The notes under the pieces are model-generated. The model worked only from the letters and a program-made list of their open reading frames with translations. It was not told where the DNA came from and did no database searches. From JAICLV01 sp036380925 (GTDB lineage: Bacteria; Actinomycetota; Actinomycetes; Acidothermales; Acidothermaceae), in NCBI GenBank assembly GCA_036380925.1, contig DASVDW010000007.1, forward strand, positions 1-21,482: a DNA stretch of 21,482 bases, in the 5' to 3' direction. Below, one piece after another: positions 1-9,152 of this stretch. Both the position numbers and the translations under genes were made by a program. The stretch's first letter is position 1. Each line of letters begins with the position of its first letter.

Positions 1-653
1 GCGCGCTGCTCGACCGCGCGCTGCCCACGCGCGTTCGCGCCGCGGCCGCGATCGCGGCCGGCGCGAGCGCCGTCGCCGGCGGTCTGGACGACGCCCTCGG
101 ATCGTCGGCGGCCCGCGGGTTTCGCGGTCATCTGGCCGCGCTGCGCGCCGGCGAGGTGACCACCGGCGCGGCGAAGATCGCTGTCATCGGCGCCGCCGGC
201 GCGGTTGCCGGCTGCCTCGTCGCGCGCGATGGCGTGGGGCGTCGGTTGGCGGGTGGCGCGGTCGTGGCGCTGTCGGCGAACCTGGCCAACCTGCTCGACC
301 TTCGGCCCGGACGCGCCTTGAAGTCGGCGCTGGCGGTCGGCCTGCCGCTCGCGGCGTCGTCCGAGTCGATCGCGGCCCGACGGATCGCGGCGCTCTCGCT
401 CGGCGCCGCGGCGGGGTTGCTGCCGGTCGACCTGCGCGAGCGCACGATGCTCGGCGACGCTGGCGCGAATTGCCTGGGCGCGGTCCTTGGTGTCGCCGCG
501 ATCACCGACGCCCCTGGACGACGAGTCGGCCTCGTGTTGGCTGGTCTGGCCGGGCTGACGGCCGCCAGCGAGTTCGTCAGCTTTTCCAGCGTCATCGAAA
601 AGTCCGCGGTGTTGCGGGCGGTCGACCGGTTCGGCAGGTGCGAGCGCGGATGA
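1..653 (+). CDS. MraY/WecA-like polyprenyl-phosphate sugar-phosphate transferase (GT4 phosphotransferase family), 5' truncated
   Basis: The reading frame is open from base 3 with no start in the window, so the N-terminus is missing and about 216 residues remain. Visible family motifs, in order, are a GGLDD aspartate pair (coded near 81-98), a GFRGHLAALRAGEVTTGAAK stretch (119-178), NLANLLDLRPGR (N-x2-N-x2-D-x-RPGR, 279-314) and MLGDAGANCLG (447-479). These are typical of membrane enzymes that move a sugar-1-phosphate from a UDP-sugar onto a polyprenyl phosphate at the inner face of the membrane. The segments between motifs are hydrophobic and Ala/Gly/Leu rich, as expected for a multi-pass protein. 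An internal GTG at 156 is in frame but would cut off the aspartate pair, so it is not the real start. The stop overlaps the murJ-like start (ATGA). The true sugar substrate cannot be told from sequence. Family assignment is firm; the role in surface-glycan synthesis is inferred from the neighbours. Confidence 0.85.
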   Translation, partial: ALLDRALPTRVRAAAAIAAGASAVAGGLDDALGSSAARGFRGHLAALRAGEVTTGAAKIAVIGAAGAVAGCLVARDGVGRRLAGGAVVALSANLANLLDLRPGRALKSALAVGLPLAASSESIAARRIAALSLGAAAGLLPVDLRERTMLGDAGANCLGAVLGVAAITDAPGRRVGLVLAGLAGLTAASEFVSFSSVIEKSAVLRAVDRFGRCERG

Positions 654-2308
654 TGGCTGGTGCGCGGCTCACCGGCGCCAGGGGCTGGCTCGCCGGCGCG
701 GTCGGAGCGGCGGTCTCGATCGCCGGCGTCGCCGCGGTCAGCCGGATCGTCGGCCTCGGCCGCACCGTGACGTTCGCGCGCACGGTCGGCGCCACCTGTC
801 TCGGCGACACCTACGTGACGTCCAACACGGTCCCGAACATCATCTTCGAGATCGTGGCCGGTGGGGCGCTGGCCAGCCTGGTCGTCCCCGTGCTCGCCGG
901 CCCGGTGGTCCGCGGTGACCGCGCCGAGGTCAGCCAGACGACGTCCGCGCTGTTGTCCTGGGCGTTGCTCATCGCGGCGCCGGTCACCGCGCTCGGCGCC
1001 GTCTTCGCCCGCCCGCTCATCGGGCTGCTCATCGGCGCCACCAGCCGAGGTTGCGACCGGCACGTCGAGCTCGTGGTCGGCGCCCGAATGCTGTTGGTAT
1101 TCATGCCGCAGGTTGTGCTCTACGCGCTGGCGGTGGTGCTGACGGGCGTCCTGCAGGCGCACCGGCGGTTTTTGGCGCCCGCCGCGGCGCCGCTCGTGTC
1201 GAGCGTCGTGGTGATCGGGGCGTACCTGCTGTTCCACTCGCTGCACGGCAGCGGCGCCGACATCGGGCAAGTCAGCCTGTCCGCGGAGTTGGTGTTGTCC
1301 GTCGGCACGACGCTGGGGGTCGCGGCGCTCGTGGCGCCCATGCTGTTTCCCGCCGCCAAACTCGGTCTGCGGCTGCGGCCGACGCTGCGGTTTCCGCGTT
1401 CGGTCGGACGGCGGGTGGCCGGGCTCGCCGCCGCGGGCGCGCTCACCCTTGCCGCGCAACAACTTTCGGTCGCGGTCGTGCTGCGACTGGCGCATCGCGG
1501 CGACGCCGGCGCCTTGGTGTTGTACAACCTCGCGTGGGCGGTCTACCTGGTGCCGTGGTCGGTGGTCGCGGTGCCGATCGCGACCAGCGCGTTTCCGCGA
1601 TTGGCGGCCCGCGGCGACAGCGGCGACCAGGCGGGCTACGCCGCCGCCGCCTCGCTCGGATTGCGCATCGTGACGGTCGCGACGGCGGCCGCCGCCGCGG
1701 GACTGGTGGTGACGAGCGCCCCTGCGGCGCGTGTCTTGGTGTTGCGCGTGCCTGGCAACGGCGACACCACCGCGCTGGCCTGGACATTGGCGGCGTTCGC
1801 GCCAGGGTTGCTCGGTTATGGCTTGGTGGCCTACCTGGGGCGCGCTTTGTACGCGCTGCAGCGCTGGCGGTTCGCCGCGGCGGCGATTTGCGGTGGCTGG
1901 GTCGTCGTCATCGCGGCAGACCTGGCGCTGGTTCCGGCCTTTGACGCGAGGTGGCGGGTGGTGGCGCTCGCGATCGGTAACTCGATTGGCATGACCGTGG
2001 CCGGCCTCGCGCTGTTGGTCGGCGTCGCGCGGGCGACGCGTCGCCGGGTGTTGTCCGGCATGGCGCGCACGGCGGCTGGCTCGCTCGCCGGGGTCATCGC
2101 GGGCCTGGCCGTGGGGCTAGCCGTGGTGTGGCTGCTCGGGCCGCACTCAGCCGGTGTCTCGGTGTTCGTCGCCCTGGTCGCCGGGGCGGTCGCGATCGCG
2201 GTCGCGGTGCTCGTCACCATGGTGGTGGAACCAGCCAGCGAGCGCGCTCGGCTGCGGTCCCAGTTGTTTGGCCCCTTGCGATTGCGCGGCGGTGAGTCCG
2301 TTGGGTGA
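650..2308 (+). CDS. murJ: MurJ/MviN-family lipid flippase
   Basis: A 552-residue, almost wholly hydrophobic protein of the MurJ/MviN (MOP exporter) superfamily, which flips lipid-linked saccharides such as lipid II from the inner to the outer leaflet. The N-terminal part (GAAVSIAGVAAVSRIVGLGRT, then GDTYVTSNTVPNIIFEIVAGGALASLVVPV) matches the family signature of a first helix followed by the P-N-x2-F/I-E-x2-AGGAL segment. The length suits the 14-helix core without the extra cytoplasmic domain found on some mycobacterial MurJ proteins. Two ATG codons lie at 650 and 653. I chose 650 because it gives an ATGA overlap with the preceding stop; the open frame reaches back to about 470, but that part overlaps the upstream gene in another frame. 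Whether it is the lipid II flippase or one dedicated to a different surface glycan is open, because it sits between a MraY-like enzyme and a glycosyltransferase. Confidence 0.85.
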   Translation: MMAGARLTGARGWLAGAVGAAVSIAGVAAVSRIVGLGRTVTFARTVGATCLGDTYVTSNTVPNIIFEIVAGGALASLVVPVLAGPVVRGDRAEVSQTTSALLSWALLIAAPVTALGAVFARPLIGLLIGATSRGCDRHVELVVGARMLLVFMPQVVLYALAVVLTGVLQAHRRFLAPAAAPLVSSVVVIGAYLLFHSLHGSGADIGQVSLSAELVLSVGTTLGVAALVAPMLFPAAKLGLRLRPTLRFPRSVGRRVAGLAAAGALTLAAQQLSVAVVLRLAHRGDAGALVLYNLAWAVYLVPWSVVAVPIATSAFPRLAARGDSGDQAGYAAAASLGLRIVTVATAAAAAGLVVTSAPAARVLVLRVPGNGDTTALAWTLAAFAPGLLGYGLVAYLGRALYALQRWRFAAAAICGGWVVVIAADLALVPAFDARWRVVALAIGNSIGMTVAGLALLVGVARATRRRVLSGMARTAAGSLAGVIAGLAVGLAVVWLLGPHSAGVSVFVALVAGAVAIAVAVLVTMVVEPASERARLRSQLFGPLRLRGGESVG

Positions 2309-3395
2309 ACTGCGGGTCGCGCTGGTGTTGGCGACCAGCACCGGCGGGGTGGGCCGGCACGTCGCCGACGTCGCCCGCGAATTGTCTTCGCACGGCGTGC
2401 GCGCGGTCGTGCTCGGCCCTCGGGCGACGAACGAGCGATTCGGTTTCGCCACGCCGTTTCGCTCGATCGAGATCGGCTCGGCGATGCGGTTGCCCGACCT
2501 GTTGCGAACGGCGTTGGCGGCCTTGCGACTTCGACGTGTCGTGCGCAGCGCCGACGTCGTCCACGCCCATGGTTTTCGCGCCGCGGCGGTGAGCGTTGTC
2601 GCGTCGCGTCGCGTGAGTGCCAGGCGCCGCCCGCGTCCTGCTCTGGTCGTCACCTTTCACAATGCGATGTCCGGCGGGAGATTCCGGCGCGGCGTGTTGC
2701 TGCGGGCGAGGCGGTTGGTGGCTCGTCGCGCAGACACCGTCTTCGTGGTGAGCCCGGATTTGGCCGCGGCGATAGCGAATTCTCGGCGGGCGCTCGTCGC
2801 GGCGCCCAGCGGGGTCGCCGATCGCGAACCGGCGACGACCCGGCGGCTGCTTGACATCGCCGACGACGCGGCGATCGTGCTCGCCGTCGGACGGTTGCAC
2901 CCGCAGAAGGGCTTCGACGTGCTGGTGCGCGCGGCGACTCGGTGGCCTCCTGACCGACGCGTCGTTGTCGTGATCGCCGGAGACGGTCCGCAGCGCGGCG
3001 CGCTGTCTAAGCTCGTCGCCGAGCTCGCGGTCGACGTGCGATTGATGGGAGACCGAGACGACATCGCGGATCTGCTGCAGGTGGCCGACGTGGTGGCGAT
3101 GCCGAGCCGTTGGGAGGGTTGGCCGTTGACGGCAGGGGAGGTGCTGACCGCCGGCCGTCCGATGGTGGCGGCCGCGGTTGGCGGATTGCCTGAGTTGGTG
3201 GGCGACGCCGCGGTGCTCGTGCCGCCGGCGGACCCGGTCGCGTTGGCGGACGCGATCACCACGCTGCTCGAGGATGCCGAGCTGGCAGGCGATTACGCGC
3301 GCCGAGCGGTCAAACGAGCCGCCGAGCTGCCGGTGAACGCCGACGTCGTCCGCCAGTTGGTCGACTGCTACGCGCGGCTGGCGAGCCGCTCGTGA
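2292..3395 (+). CDS. GT4-family glycosyltransferase (GT-B fold)
   Basis: A 367-residue retaining glycosyltransferase. The N-terminal half starts with a Rossmann strand and a glycine-rich turn (ALVLATSTGGVGRHVADVA) and carries DVVHAHGF. The C-terminal half has VGRLHPQKGFDVLVRAA, VIAGDGPQR, and the E-x7-E signature (EGWPLTAGE, about residues 275-283) followed by AGRPMVAAAVGGLPELV, all typical of the GT4 donor-binding domain. It should transfer a sugar from a nucleotide donor on the cytoplasmic side. I chose the GTG at 2292, which overlaps the murJ-like gene by 17 bases; TTG at 2301 is an alternative. The frame is open back to about 2154, but those residues are a shadow of the flippase gene. The end overlaps the next gene as GTGA. 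Donor and acceptor are unknown; position suggests action on the lipid-linked sugar made by the first gene. Confidence 0.88.
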   Translation: MSPLGELRVALVLATSTGGVGRHVADVARELSSHGVRAVVLGPRATNERFGFATPFRSIEIGSAMRLPDLLRTALAALRLRRVVRSADVVHAHGFRAAAVSVVASRRVSARRRPRPALVVTFHNAMSGGRFRRGVLLRARRLVARRADTVFVVSPDLAAAIANSRRALVAAPSGVADREPATTRRLLDIADDAAIVLAVGRLHPQKGFDVLVRAATRWPPDRRVVVVIAGDGPQRGALSKLVAELAVDVRLMGDRDDIADLLQVADVVAMPSRWEGWPLTAGEVLTAGRPMVAAAVGGLPELVGDAAVLVPPADPVALADAITTLLEDAELAGDYARRAVKRAAELPVNADVVRQLVDCYARLASRS

Positions 3396-5440
3396 CGCGT
3401 CGTGTGCCGATTCTTGTCGCCGCGCTTCTGGGCCTGCTGGTGGCGGCGCCTCCGGCCGACGCCGCACAGCAACCCGCGGTGATCGTGATCGGCTTGCCGC
3501 AGCTGGGCTGGGCGGACGTCGACGCCACCACGACGCCGGTGCTGTTCTCGTTGGCCAGGCAGGCCGCTGTCGGCTCGATGTCGGTGAAGACGGCTGAACC
3601 GGTGACCTGCGTCGCCGACGGCTGGCTCACCCTCGGCGCAGGGAATCGCGCGCGGGCCGACGACCGCGCGGGTGGCGATTGCCGAAGTTCGACGCTGCGT
3701 GTGCGGCCCGCCGGCGACGGCGCGACCATCGACGGATTTTCCGCCGTCTACCGCGAGAACGCGCGGTCGGACGACGCGGCGAAGCTCGGCGCGCTCGCCG
3801 ACTCGGTGGGTGGATGTGTGGCCGCCGCAGGGGCGCCTGCGGCGCTCGGGGCCGCGGACCATCTCGGCCACGTCGCCCGTTACCGCGATGACGCCCTGGC
3901 GGCGGCCGCCAATCCCACGTTTCTTCGGCAATGCCCGGTGACGCTGGTCGCCGCGACAGCGGCCGACGCCGACCGTGTTGTCGCCGCCGTCGAGGAGAAC
4001 GCCCCTCACGGCGCGGTGGTGATTGTGGCGGGCGTGTCGGAGACCCAGCCAGACACGGCGCATCTGCACGTCGCGATGGCTCGCGGTCCCGGCTTCTCCG
4101 GCGGCGAGTTGGTCAGCGCCTCGACACGCCGCGCGCCCTTCGTGCAACTCGTCGACATCGCCCCGACGGTGCTGCAGTTGCGCGGCGCGACGCAGCCCAC
4201 GTCGATGATCGGCCAACCGTGGCGGGCCGAACCCGGCCACGCCCGCGACCTCGACACCGCCGATCACATCGCGAAGCTCGCCGACCTGGATCGGGCGGCC
4301 CAGCATCAACGCGACGCCGTCATCCCGTTTTGGGTGACGCTGGTGGCGCTGATGATCCTCGCCAGCGCGGCCGCCGTGGTGGTGGCCGCGGAACGGTCGG
4401 CCCGGCGCCTCGGAGGAAACCGGCGGTGGGTCGCCCTCGCGTGCGCTTGGTGCGCACTGTTGCCGGCGTCCTCGTTCCTCGCCGGGGTGATCTCGTGGTG
4501 GCGGGCGCCCGCGCCGCTGGCGGTCTTGATGGTGTCGACGGCGGTCGCCGCCGCAGGGCTCACCGCGTTCGCCTGGTGGCTGAAGTCGGTGGCGTTCAAA
4601 GACGACCCGTTCGGGTTGGCCGCCGGCGTCGGGCTCATCACCTTCGCCGTGGTCGGCCTCGACCTGCTGACGGGCGCCCATCTGCAGATGTTCACGATGG
4701 CTGGCTATTCACCTCTCGTCGCCGGACGGTTCGCCGGAATCGGCAACGTGGCGTTCGGTGTGTACGCCGCGGGCGCCGTGCTGGCGGCCGCGGGCGTGGC
4801 GCTCGTCGCACGCCGTCCGACTCGCGCGGTGGTGGCGATGGGGGTGGTGGCGGTGGCGATCGACGGCGCACCGCTTTGGGGCAGCGACGTCGGGGGCGTC
4901 TTGGCGTTGGCGCCGGCGTTTTGCGTGTTGGCGTGGCTCATCGACGGCGTGGGCGTGTCGTGGCGGCGGGTGCTGACCGTGGTGGTCGTCGCGGTCGCCG
5001 CGATCGCGGTGTTCGCGGCCGTCGACTACGCGCGCCCCGCGCGCGACCAGACGCATCTGGGTCGGTTCGTCGGCGACATCGTGCACGGCGGCGCGTGGCA
5101 AATCGTGCGGCGGAAAGCGCTGGCGGACGTCCGGCTGCTGTTCTACAGCGCGCTGACGTTGCTGATCCCGGTGATGGTGGTCGCCGCCATCCTGCTCGTG
5201 CGTCGGCCGCCCGCGGTTTTGCGGCGGTCCTTCGCCGACTCGCCTGTCCTCAAGCCGGCGCTGACCGGCTGGCTGGTGATGTCGGTGATCGGCGCGGTGG
5301 TGAACGACTCGGGGGTGGCGATCCCCGCGCTCGCCGTCCTGGTCGTGCTGCCCGCGACGATGACGGTTGTGGTGGCGAGCGCGACACTCGACCGGCGGGC
5401 CATCGGGTCGACGCAGTCACCACCGAGCCTGTTACGCTGA
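3392..5440 (+). CDS. Exported protein with alkaline-phosphatase-like outer domain and polytopic membrane domain
   Basis: A 682-residue protein with three visible parts. Residues 1-25 form a signal peptide: TRR, a hydrophobic core, then ADA before AQQP. Residues about 26-300 form a soluble, presumably extracytoplasmic domain with IVIGLPQLGWADV near the start and HLHVAMARG ... RAPFVQLVDIAPTVLQL near the end; the layout recalls the alkaline-phosphatase/sulfatase superfamily, but I do not see a full metal-binding set. From about residue 310 there are eight or more hydrophobic segments, with polar motifs inside or between them: GRFAGIGNVAFGVYA, LWGSDVGG and VVNDSGVA. The start is a GTG overlapping the glycosyltransferase stop (GTGA), so the gene closes the glycan cassette. 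A periplasmic glycan-modifying or phosphotransfer role is an inference from context; no function is established here. Confidence 0.75.
   Translation: MTRRVPILVAALLGLLVAAPPADAAQQPAVIVIGLPQLGWADVDATTTPVLFSLARQAAVGSMSVKTAEPVTCVADGWLTLGAGNRARADDRAGGDCRSSTLRVRPAGDGATIDGFSAVYRENARSDDAAKLGALADSVGGCVAAAGAPAALGAADHLGHVARYRDDALAAAANPTFLRQCPVTLVAATAADADRVVAAVEENAPHGAVVIVAGVSETQPDTAHLHVAMARGPGFSGGELVSASTRRAPFVQLVDIAPTVLQLRGATQPTSMIGQPWRAEPGHARDLDTADHIAKLADLDRAAQHQRDAVIPFWVTLVALMILASAAAVVVAAERSARRLGGNRRWVALACAWCALLPASSFLAGVISWWRAPAPLAVLMVSTAVAAAGLTAFAWWLKSVAFKDDPFGLAAGVGLITFAVVGLDLLTGAHLQMFTMAGYSPLVAGRFAGIGNVAFGVYAAGAVLAAAGVALVARRPTRAVVAMGVVAVAIDGAPLWGSDVGGVLALAPAFCVLAWLIDGVGVSWRRVLTVVVVAVAAIAVFAAVDYARPARDQTHLGRFVGDIVHGGAWQIVRRKALADVRLLFYSALTLLIPVMVVAAILLVRRPPAVLRRSFADSPVLKPALTGWLVMSVIGAVVNDSGVAIPALAVLVVLPATMTVVVASATLDRRAIGSTQSPPSLLR
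5408..5438 (+). promoter_or_regulatory. Candidate pyrG promoter
   Basis: A TACGCT hexamer (5433-5438) fits the actinobacterial -10 consensus TAnnnT, and TCGACG (5408-5413) is a partial -35 match at a long 19-base spacing. Transcription would start near 5445, about 100 bases before the pyrG start. The -35 is weak and overlaps the end of the upstream gene, so read-through from the glycan cassette is also possible. Confidence 0.35.
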
Positions 5441-5462
5441 GAGTCCGTGGACAACGCAACAC

Positions 5463-5496
5463 CGGCCGGCCTCGAGCATCGCCTCGGCGCCGGCCG
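5463..5496 (+). terminator. GC-rich hairpin between the membrane gene and pyrG
   Basis: Arms CGGCCGGC (5463-5470) and GCCGGCCG (5489-5496) are perfectly complementary over 8 bases, with a second 4-bp stem inside the loop (CGAG 5473-5476 / CTCG 5483-5486). No T-run follows. It may be a terminator without a U-tract for the upstream operon, or a leader structure for pyrG if the promoter just upstream is used. Confidence 0.4.
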
Positions 5497-5545
5497 TTCG
5501 GCTGTCTGACCGACATTCGGCCAGCATCAGACCACGGGAGCCCTC

Positions 5546-7221
<1,676 letters not shown>

Positions 7222-7225
<4 letters not shown>

Positions 7226-7869
7226 CGAGGTTCACCGACGAGGCGGTCGACCGCCTCGTGCTCAGCAGTGAGCAGCGGTTCGACGGGCGCGTCATCAGCG
7301 TCCGCACCGACCGGGTCGATCTTGGCGACGGGCACCAGGTCGAACGCGACTTTGTCGTCCACCCCGGCGCGGTGGGAGTCGTCGCGGTCAACGAGGAGCT
7401 GCAAATCCTGATGGTGCATCAGTACCGCCATCCGGTTGGTGCGTTGCTGTGGGAACTTCCCGCCGGCTTGCTCGATGTCGATGGCGAAGCTCCCTCCGAC
7501 GCCGTCGCGCGTGAACTCTTTGAGGAAGGTGGTTACCGAGCGAGCACGTGGTCGGTGTTGCTCGACGCTTTCACCTCACCTGGAGGGTCGGACGAGTCCA
7601 TCCGCATTTATCTCGCTCGGGACCTCGTCGAAGTGCCAGCCGACGAGCGGCACGTCGGCGAGGACGAGGAGCGCGACATGCTGATCGACTGGATACCGCT
7701 CGCCGAGGCGAGGGCCGCGGTGCTCTCCGGCCGCTTCCACAATTCGCTTGCCATCATGGGAATCCTCGCCGCGGCCGCCGTCCTGCTTGACGGTGTGGCA
7801 ACGGAGCGCGCTCCTGACGCGCCTTGGTTTCGCGGAGCTCGGCGCACACCGGACGCCGCGTCGACTTGA
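7222..7869 (+). CDS. NUDIX hydrolase, ADP-ribose pyrophosphatase type
   Basis: A 215-residue NUDIX protein homologous by position and sequence to M. tuberculosis Rv1700 (ADP-ribose pyrophosphatase). The NUDIX box is clear: ELPAGLLDVDGE followed seven residues later by RELFEEGGY, supplying the Mg-binding glutamates. The spacing between the first Gly and first Glu of the box is one residue longer than the textbook G-x5-E, a feature shared with the Rv1700 group as I recall it. YRHPVGALLWELP upstream and FTSPGGSDESIRIYLARDL downstream of the box are typical of ADP-ribose-hydrolysing members. Start GTG overlaps the pyrG stop, so translation is coupled. It likely cleaves ADP-ribose or related nucleotide sugars to AMP plus sugar phosphate. 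Confidence 0.9.
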
Positions 7870-7897
7870 TCACCCTGCGCGGGTAGGGGCTTACACT
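7866..7897 (+). promoter_or_regulatory. Candidate ald promoter
   Basis: TTGATC (7866-7871) overlaps the NUDIX stop region, and TACACT (7892-7897) is a good -10 match. The 20-base spacer is longer than ideal. Transcription would begin at about 7904, which is the first base of the inverted repeat at 7904-7925, so that repeat would either be the very 5' end of the transcript or an operator lying on the start site. Confidence 0.45.
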
Positions 7898-7903
7898 CGA
7901 CCC

Positions 7904-7925
7904 AAACCACGGCACACCGTGGTTT
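7904..7925 (+). promoter_or_regulatory. Perfect 9-bp inverted repeat in the ald leader (hairpin 1 or operator)
   Basis: AAACCACGG (7904-7912) and CCGTGGTTT (7917-7925) are perfectly complementary around CACA. The 22-bp palindrome sits at the predicted transcription start and could be a dimeric regulator's operator. As RNA it forms a tight hairpin with a four-base loop. Confidence 0.6.
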
Positions 7926-7929
7926 GACA

Positions 7930-7955
7930 GGTCACCGACAACCAAGTCGGTGACC
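7930..7955 (+). promoter_or_regulatory. Perfect 10-bp inverted repeat in the ald leader (hairpin 2)
   Basis: GGTCACCGAC (7930-7939) and GTCGGTGACC (7946-7955) pair perfectly around AACCAA. The loop repeats the AACCA of hairpin 1's left arm, so it could compete for the TGGTT at 7920-7924. No T-run follows, so it is not a canonical intrinsic terminator. Confidence 0.6.
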
Positions 7956-7962
7956 GCCCCAC

Positions 7963-7975
7963 CTGCGGAAGGCAG
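7963..7975 (+). promoter_or_regulatory. Small hairpin holding the ald ribosome-binding site
   Basis: CTGC (7963-7966) and GCAG (7972-7975) can pair around GGAAG. The purine-rich GGAAGG (7967-7972) is the likely ribosome-binding site, nine bases before the GTG at 7982, so this weak stem could hide it. The four-base stem alone may be chance. Confidence 0.3.
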
Positions 7976-7981
7976 CGCGTC

Positions 7982-9097
7982 GTGAGGATCGGCGTACCGC
8001 GCGAAGTCAAAAACCACGAGTATCGGGTGGCGATCACCCCGGCCGGCGTGCAGGAACTGGCGCGGCAAGGCCATGAGGTCGTCGTCGAGCGACATGCCGG
8101 CGTGGGCTCGTCGATCCCGGACGAGGATTTCGCCGCGGCCGGCGCCGAGGTGCTCCCGACGGCCGACGACGTCTGGGCGTTCGCAGACCTCGTGCTGAAG
8201 GTCAAAGAGCCGATTGCGCAGGAGTATCACCGCCTTCGCAAGGGCCAGGTGCTGTTCACCTACCTGCACTTGGCCGCGTCGCGAGAGTGCACCGACGCGC
8301 TGCTCGCGTCGGGCGCCACCGCGATCGCCTACGAGACGGTGCAATTGGCCGACGGTTCGCTGCCCCTGCTCGCGCCGATGTCGGAGGTCGCCGGTCGGAT
8401 GGCGCCGCAGGTCGGGGCGCGCTGCCTCGAGCGCGAGGCGGGCGGCCGTGGGGTCCTCATGGGCGGGGTCTCAGGCGTTTACGCGGCGAAGGTGGTCGTC
8501 CTCGGCGCTGGAGTCGCCGGCATGAACGCCGCCGCGATCGCGCTCGGCATGCAGGCCGAGGTGCTGCTGCTCGACAACAACATCGAAAAGCTGCGCCAGG
8601 CGGACCGGATCTATCAGGGTCATCTGCAGACCGTCGCGTCCAACGGCTACGAGATCGAGAAGGCCTGTCTCGACGCGGATCTCGTGATCGGTGCGGTTCT
8701 CGTCGCCGGCGCGAAGGCGCCCAAGTTGGTTCGCGACGACCTGGTGGCCGAGATGAAGTCCGGTGCGGTGCTGGTCGACATCGCGATCGACCAGGGGGGC
8801 TGCTTCGAGGGCTCGCGGCCCACGACGCACGACGCGCCGACGTATCGCGTGCATGACACGTTGTTCTACTGCGTGGCCAACATGCCGGGGGCGGTCCCGC
8901 ACACCTCGACGTACGCGCTCACCAACGTGACGCTGCCCTACGTGTCCGCGATCGCGGGGCAGGGCTGGCGTGCCGCCTGCCGCGCCGACCCGGCGCTGGC
9001 GCTGGGGCTCAACGTGCACGACGGCCAGGTGGTGAGCGCCCCGGTCGGCGATGCGCACGGGCTGGACGTCGCGGCGCTGGCCGACGTCCTAGCCTGA
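7982..9097 (+). CDS. ald: Alanine dehydrogenase
   Basis: A 371-residue protein, the same length as M. tuberculosis Ald, which reversibly converts L-alanine, NAD and water to pyruvate, ammonia and NADH. It starts MRIGVPREVKNHEYRVAITPAGV, holding the substrate-binding Arg. LKVKEPIAQEY and YLHLAASRECTDALL contain the family's Lys and catalytic His. VVLGAGVAGMNAA is the Rossmann dinucleotide site, and VDIAIDQGGCFEGSRPTTHD carries the catalytic Asp. GTG at 7982 is the start because the protein aligns from this residue and GGAAGG lies at a suitable distance. It has its own candidate promoter and a structured leader, unlike most genes here. In mycobacteria ald is controlled by the Lrp-type AldR; no regulator gene is seen in this window. 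Confidence 0.97.
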   Translation: MRIGVPREVKNHEYRVAITPAGVQELARQGHEVVVERHAGVGSSIPDEDFAAAGAEVLPTADDVWAFADLVLKVKEPIAQEYHRLRKGQVLFTYLHLAASRECTDALLASGATAIAYETVQLADGSLPLLAPMSEVAGRMAPQVGARCLEREAGGRGVLMGGVSGVYAAKVVVLGAGVAGMNAAAIALGMQAEVLLLDNNIEKLRQADRIYQGHLQTVASNGYEIEKACLDADLVIGAVLVAGAKAPKLVRDDLVAEMKSGAVLVDIAIDQGGCFEGSRPTTHDAPTYRVHDTLFYCVANMPGAVPHTSTYALTNVTLPYVSAIAGQGWRAACRADPALALGLNVHDGQVVSAPVGDAHGLDVAALADVLA

Positions 9098-9152
9098 ACG
9101 CACGTCCCGTCGGTGCCGCGAACGCGGCCGTCCGCTGGAGGTGCGCGTCGGC

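Noticed and set aside
470..649. Upstream in-frame extension of the murJ-like gene
   Set aside because: It overlaps the end of the transferase gene in another frame and has no hydrophobic or family-like sequence; the ATG at 650 gives the natural overlap.
128..1495. 455-codon minus-strand frame opposite the transferase and flippase genes
   Set aside because: Arg/Gly/Pro-rich composition typical of antisense frames in high-GC DNA; the plus strand has clear family motifs.
2154..2291. Upstream in-frame extension of the glycosyltransferase
   Set aside because: Residues are Ser/Trp/Arg-rich shadow of the flippase gene; the GT-B fold starts right after GTG 2292.
7904..7955. Mini-ykkC/guanidine-type twin-hairpin riboswitch upstream of ald
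   Set aside because: Two tandem hairpins are present, but the loops (CACA and AACCAA) lack the ACGR sequences expected of that class.
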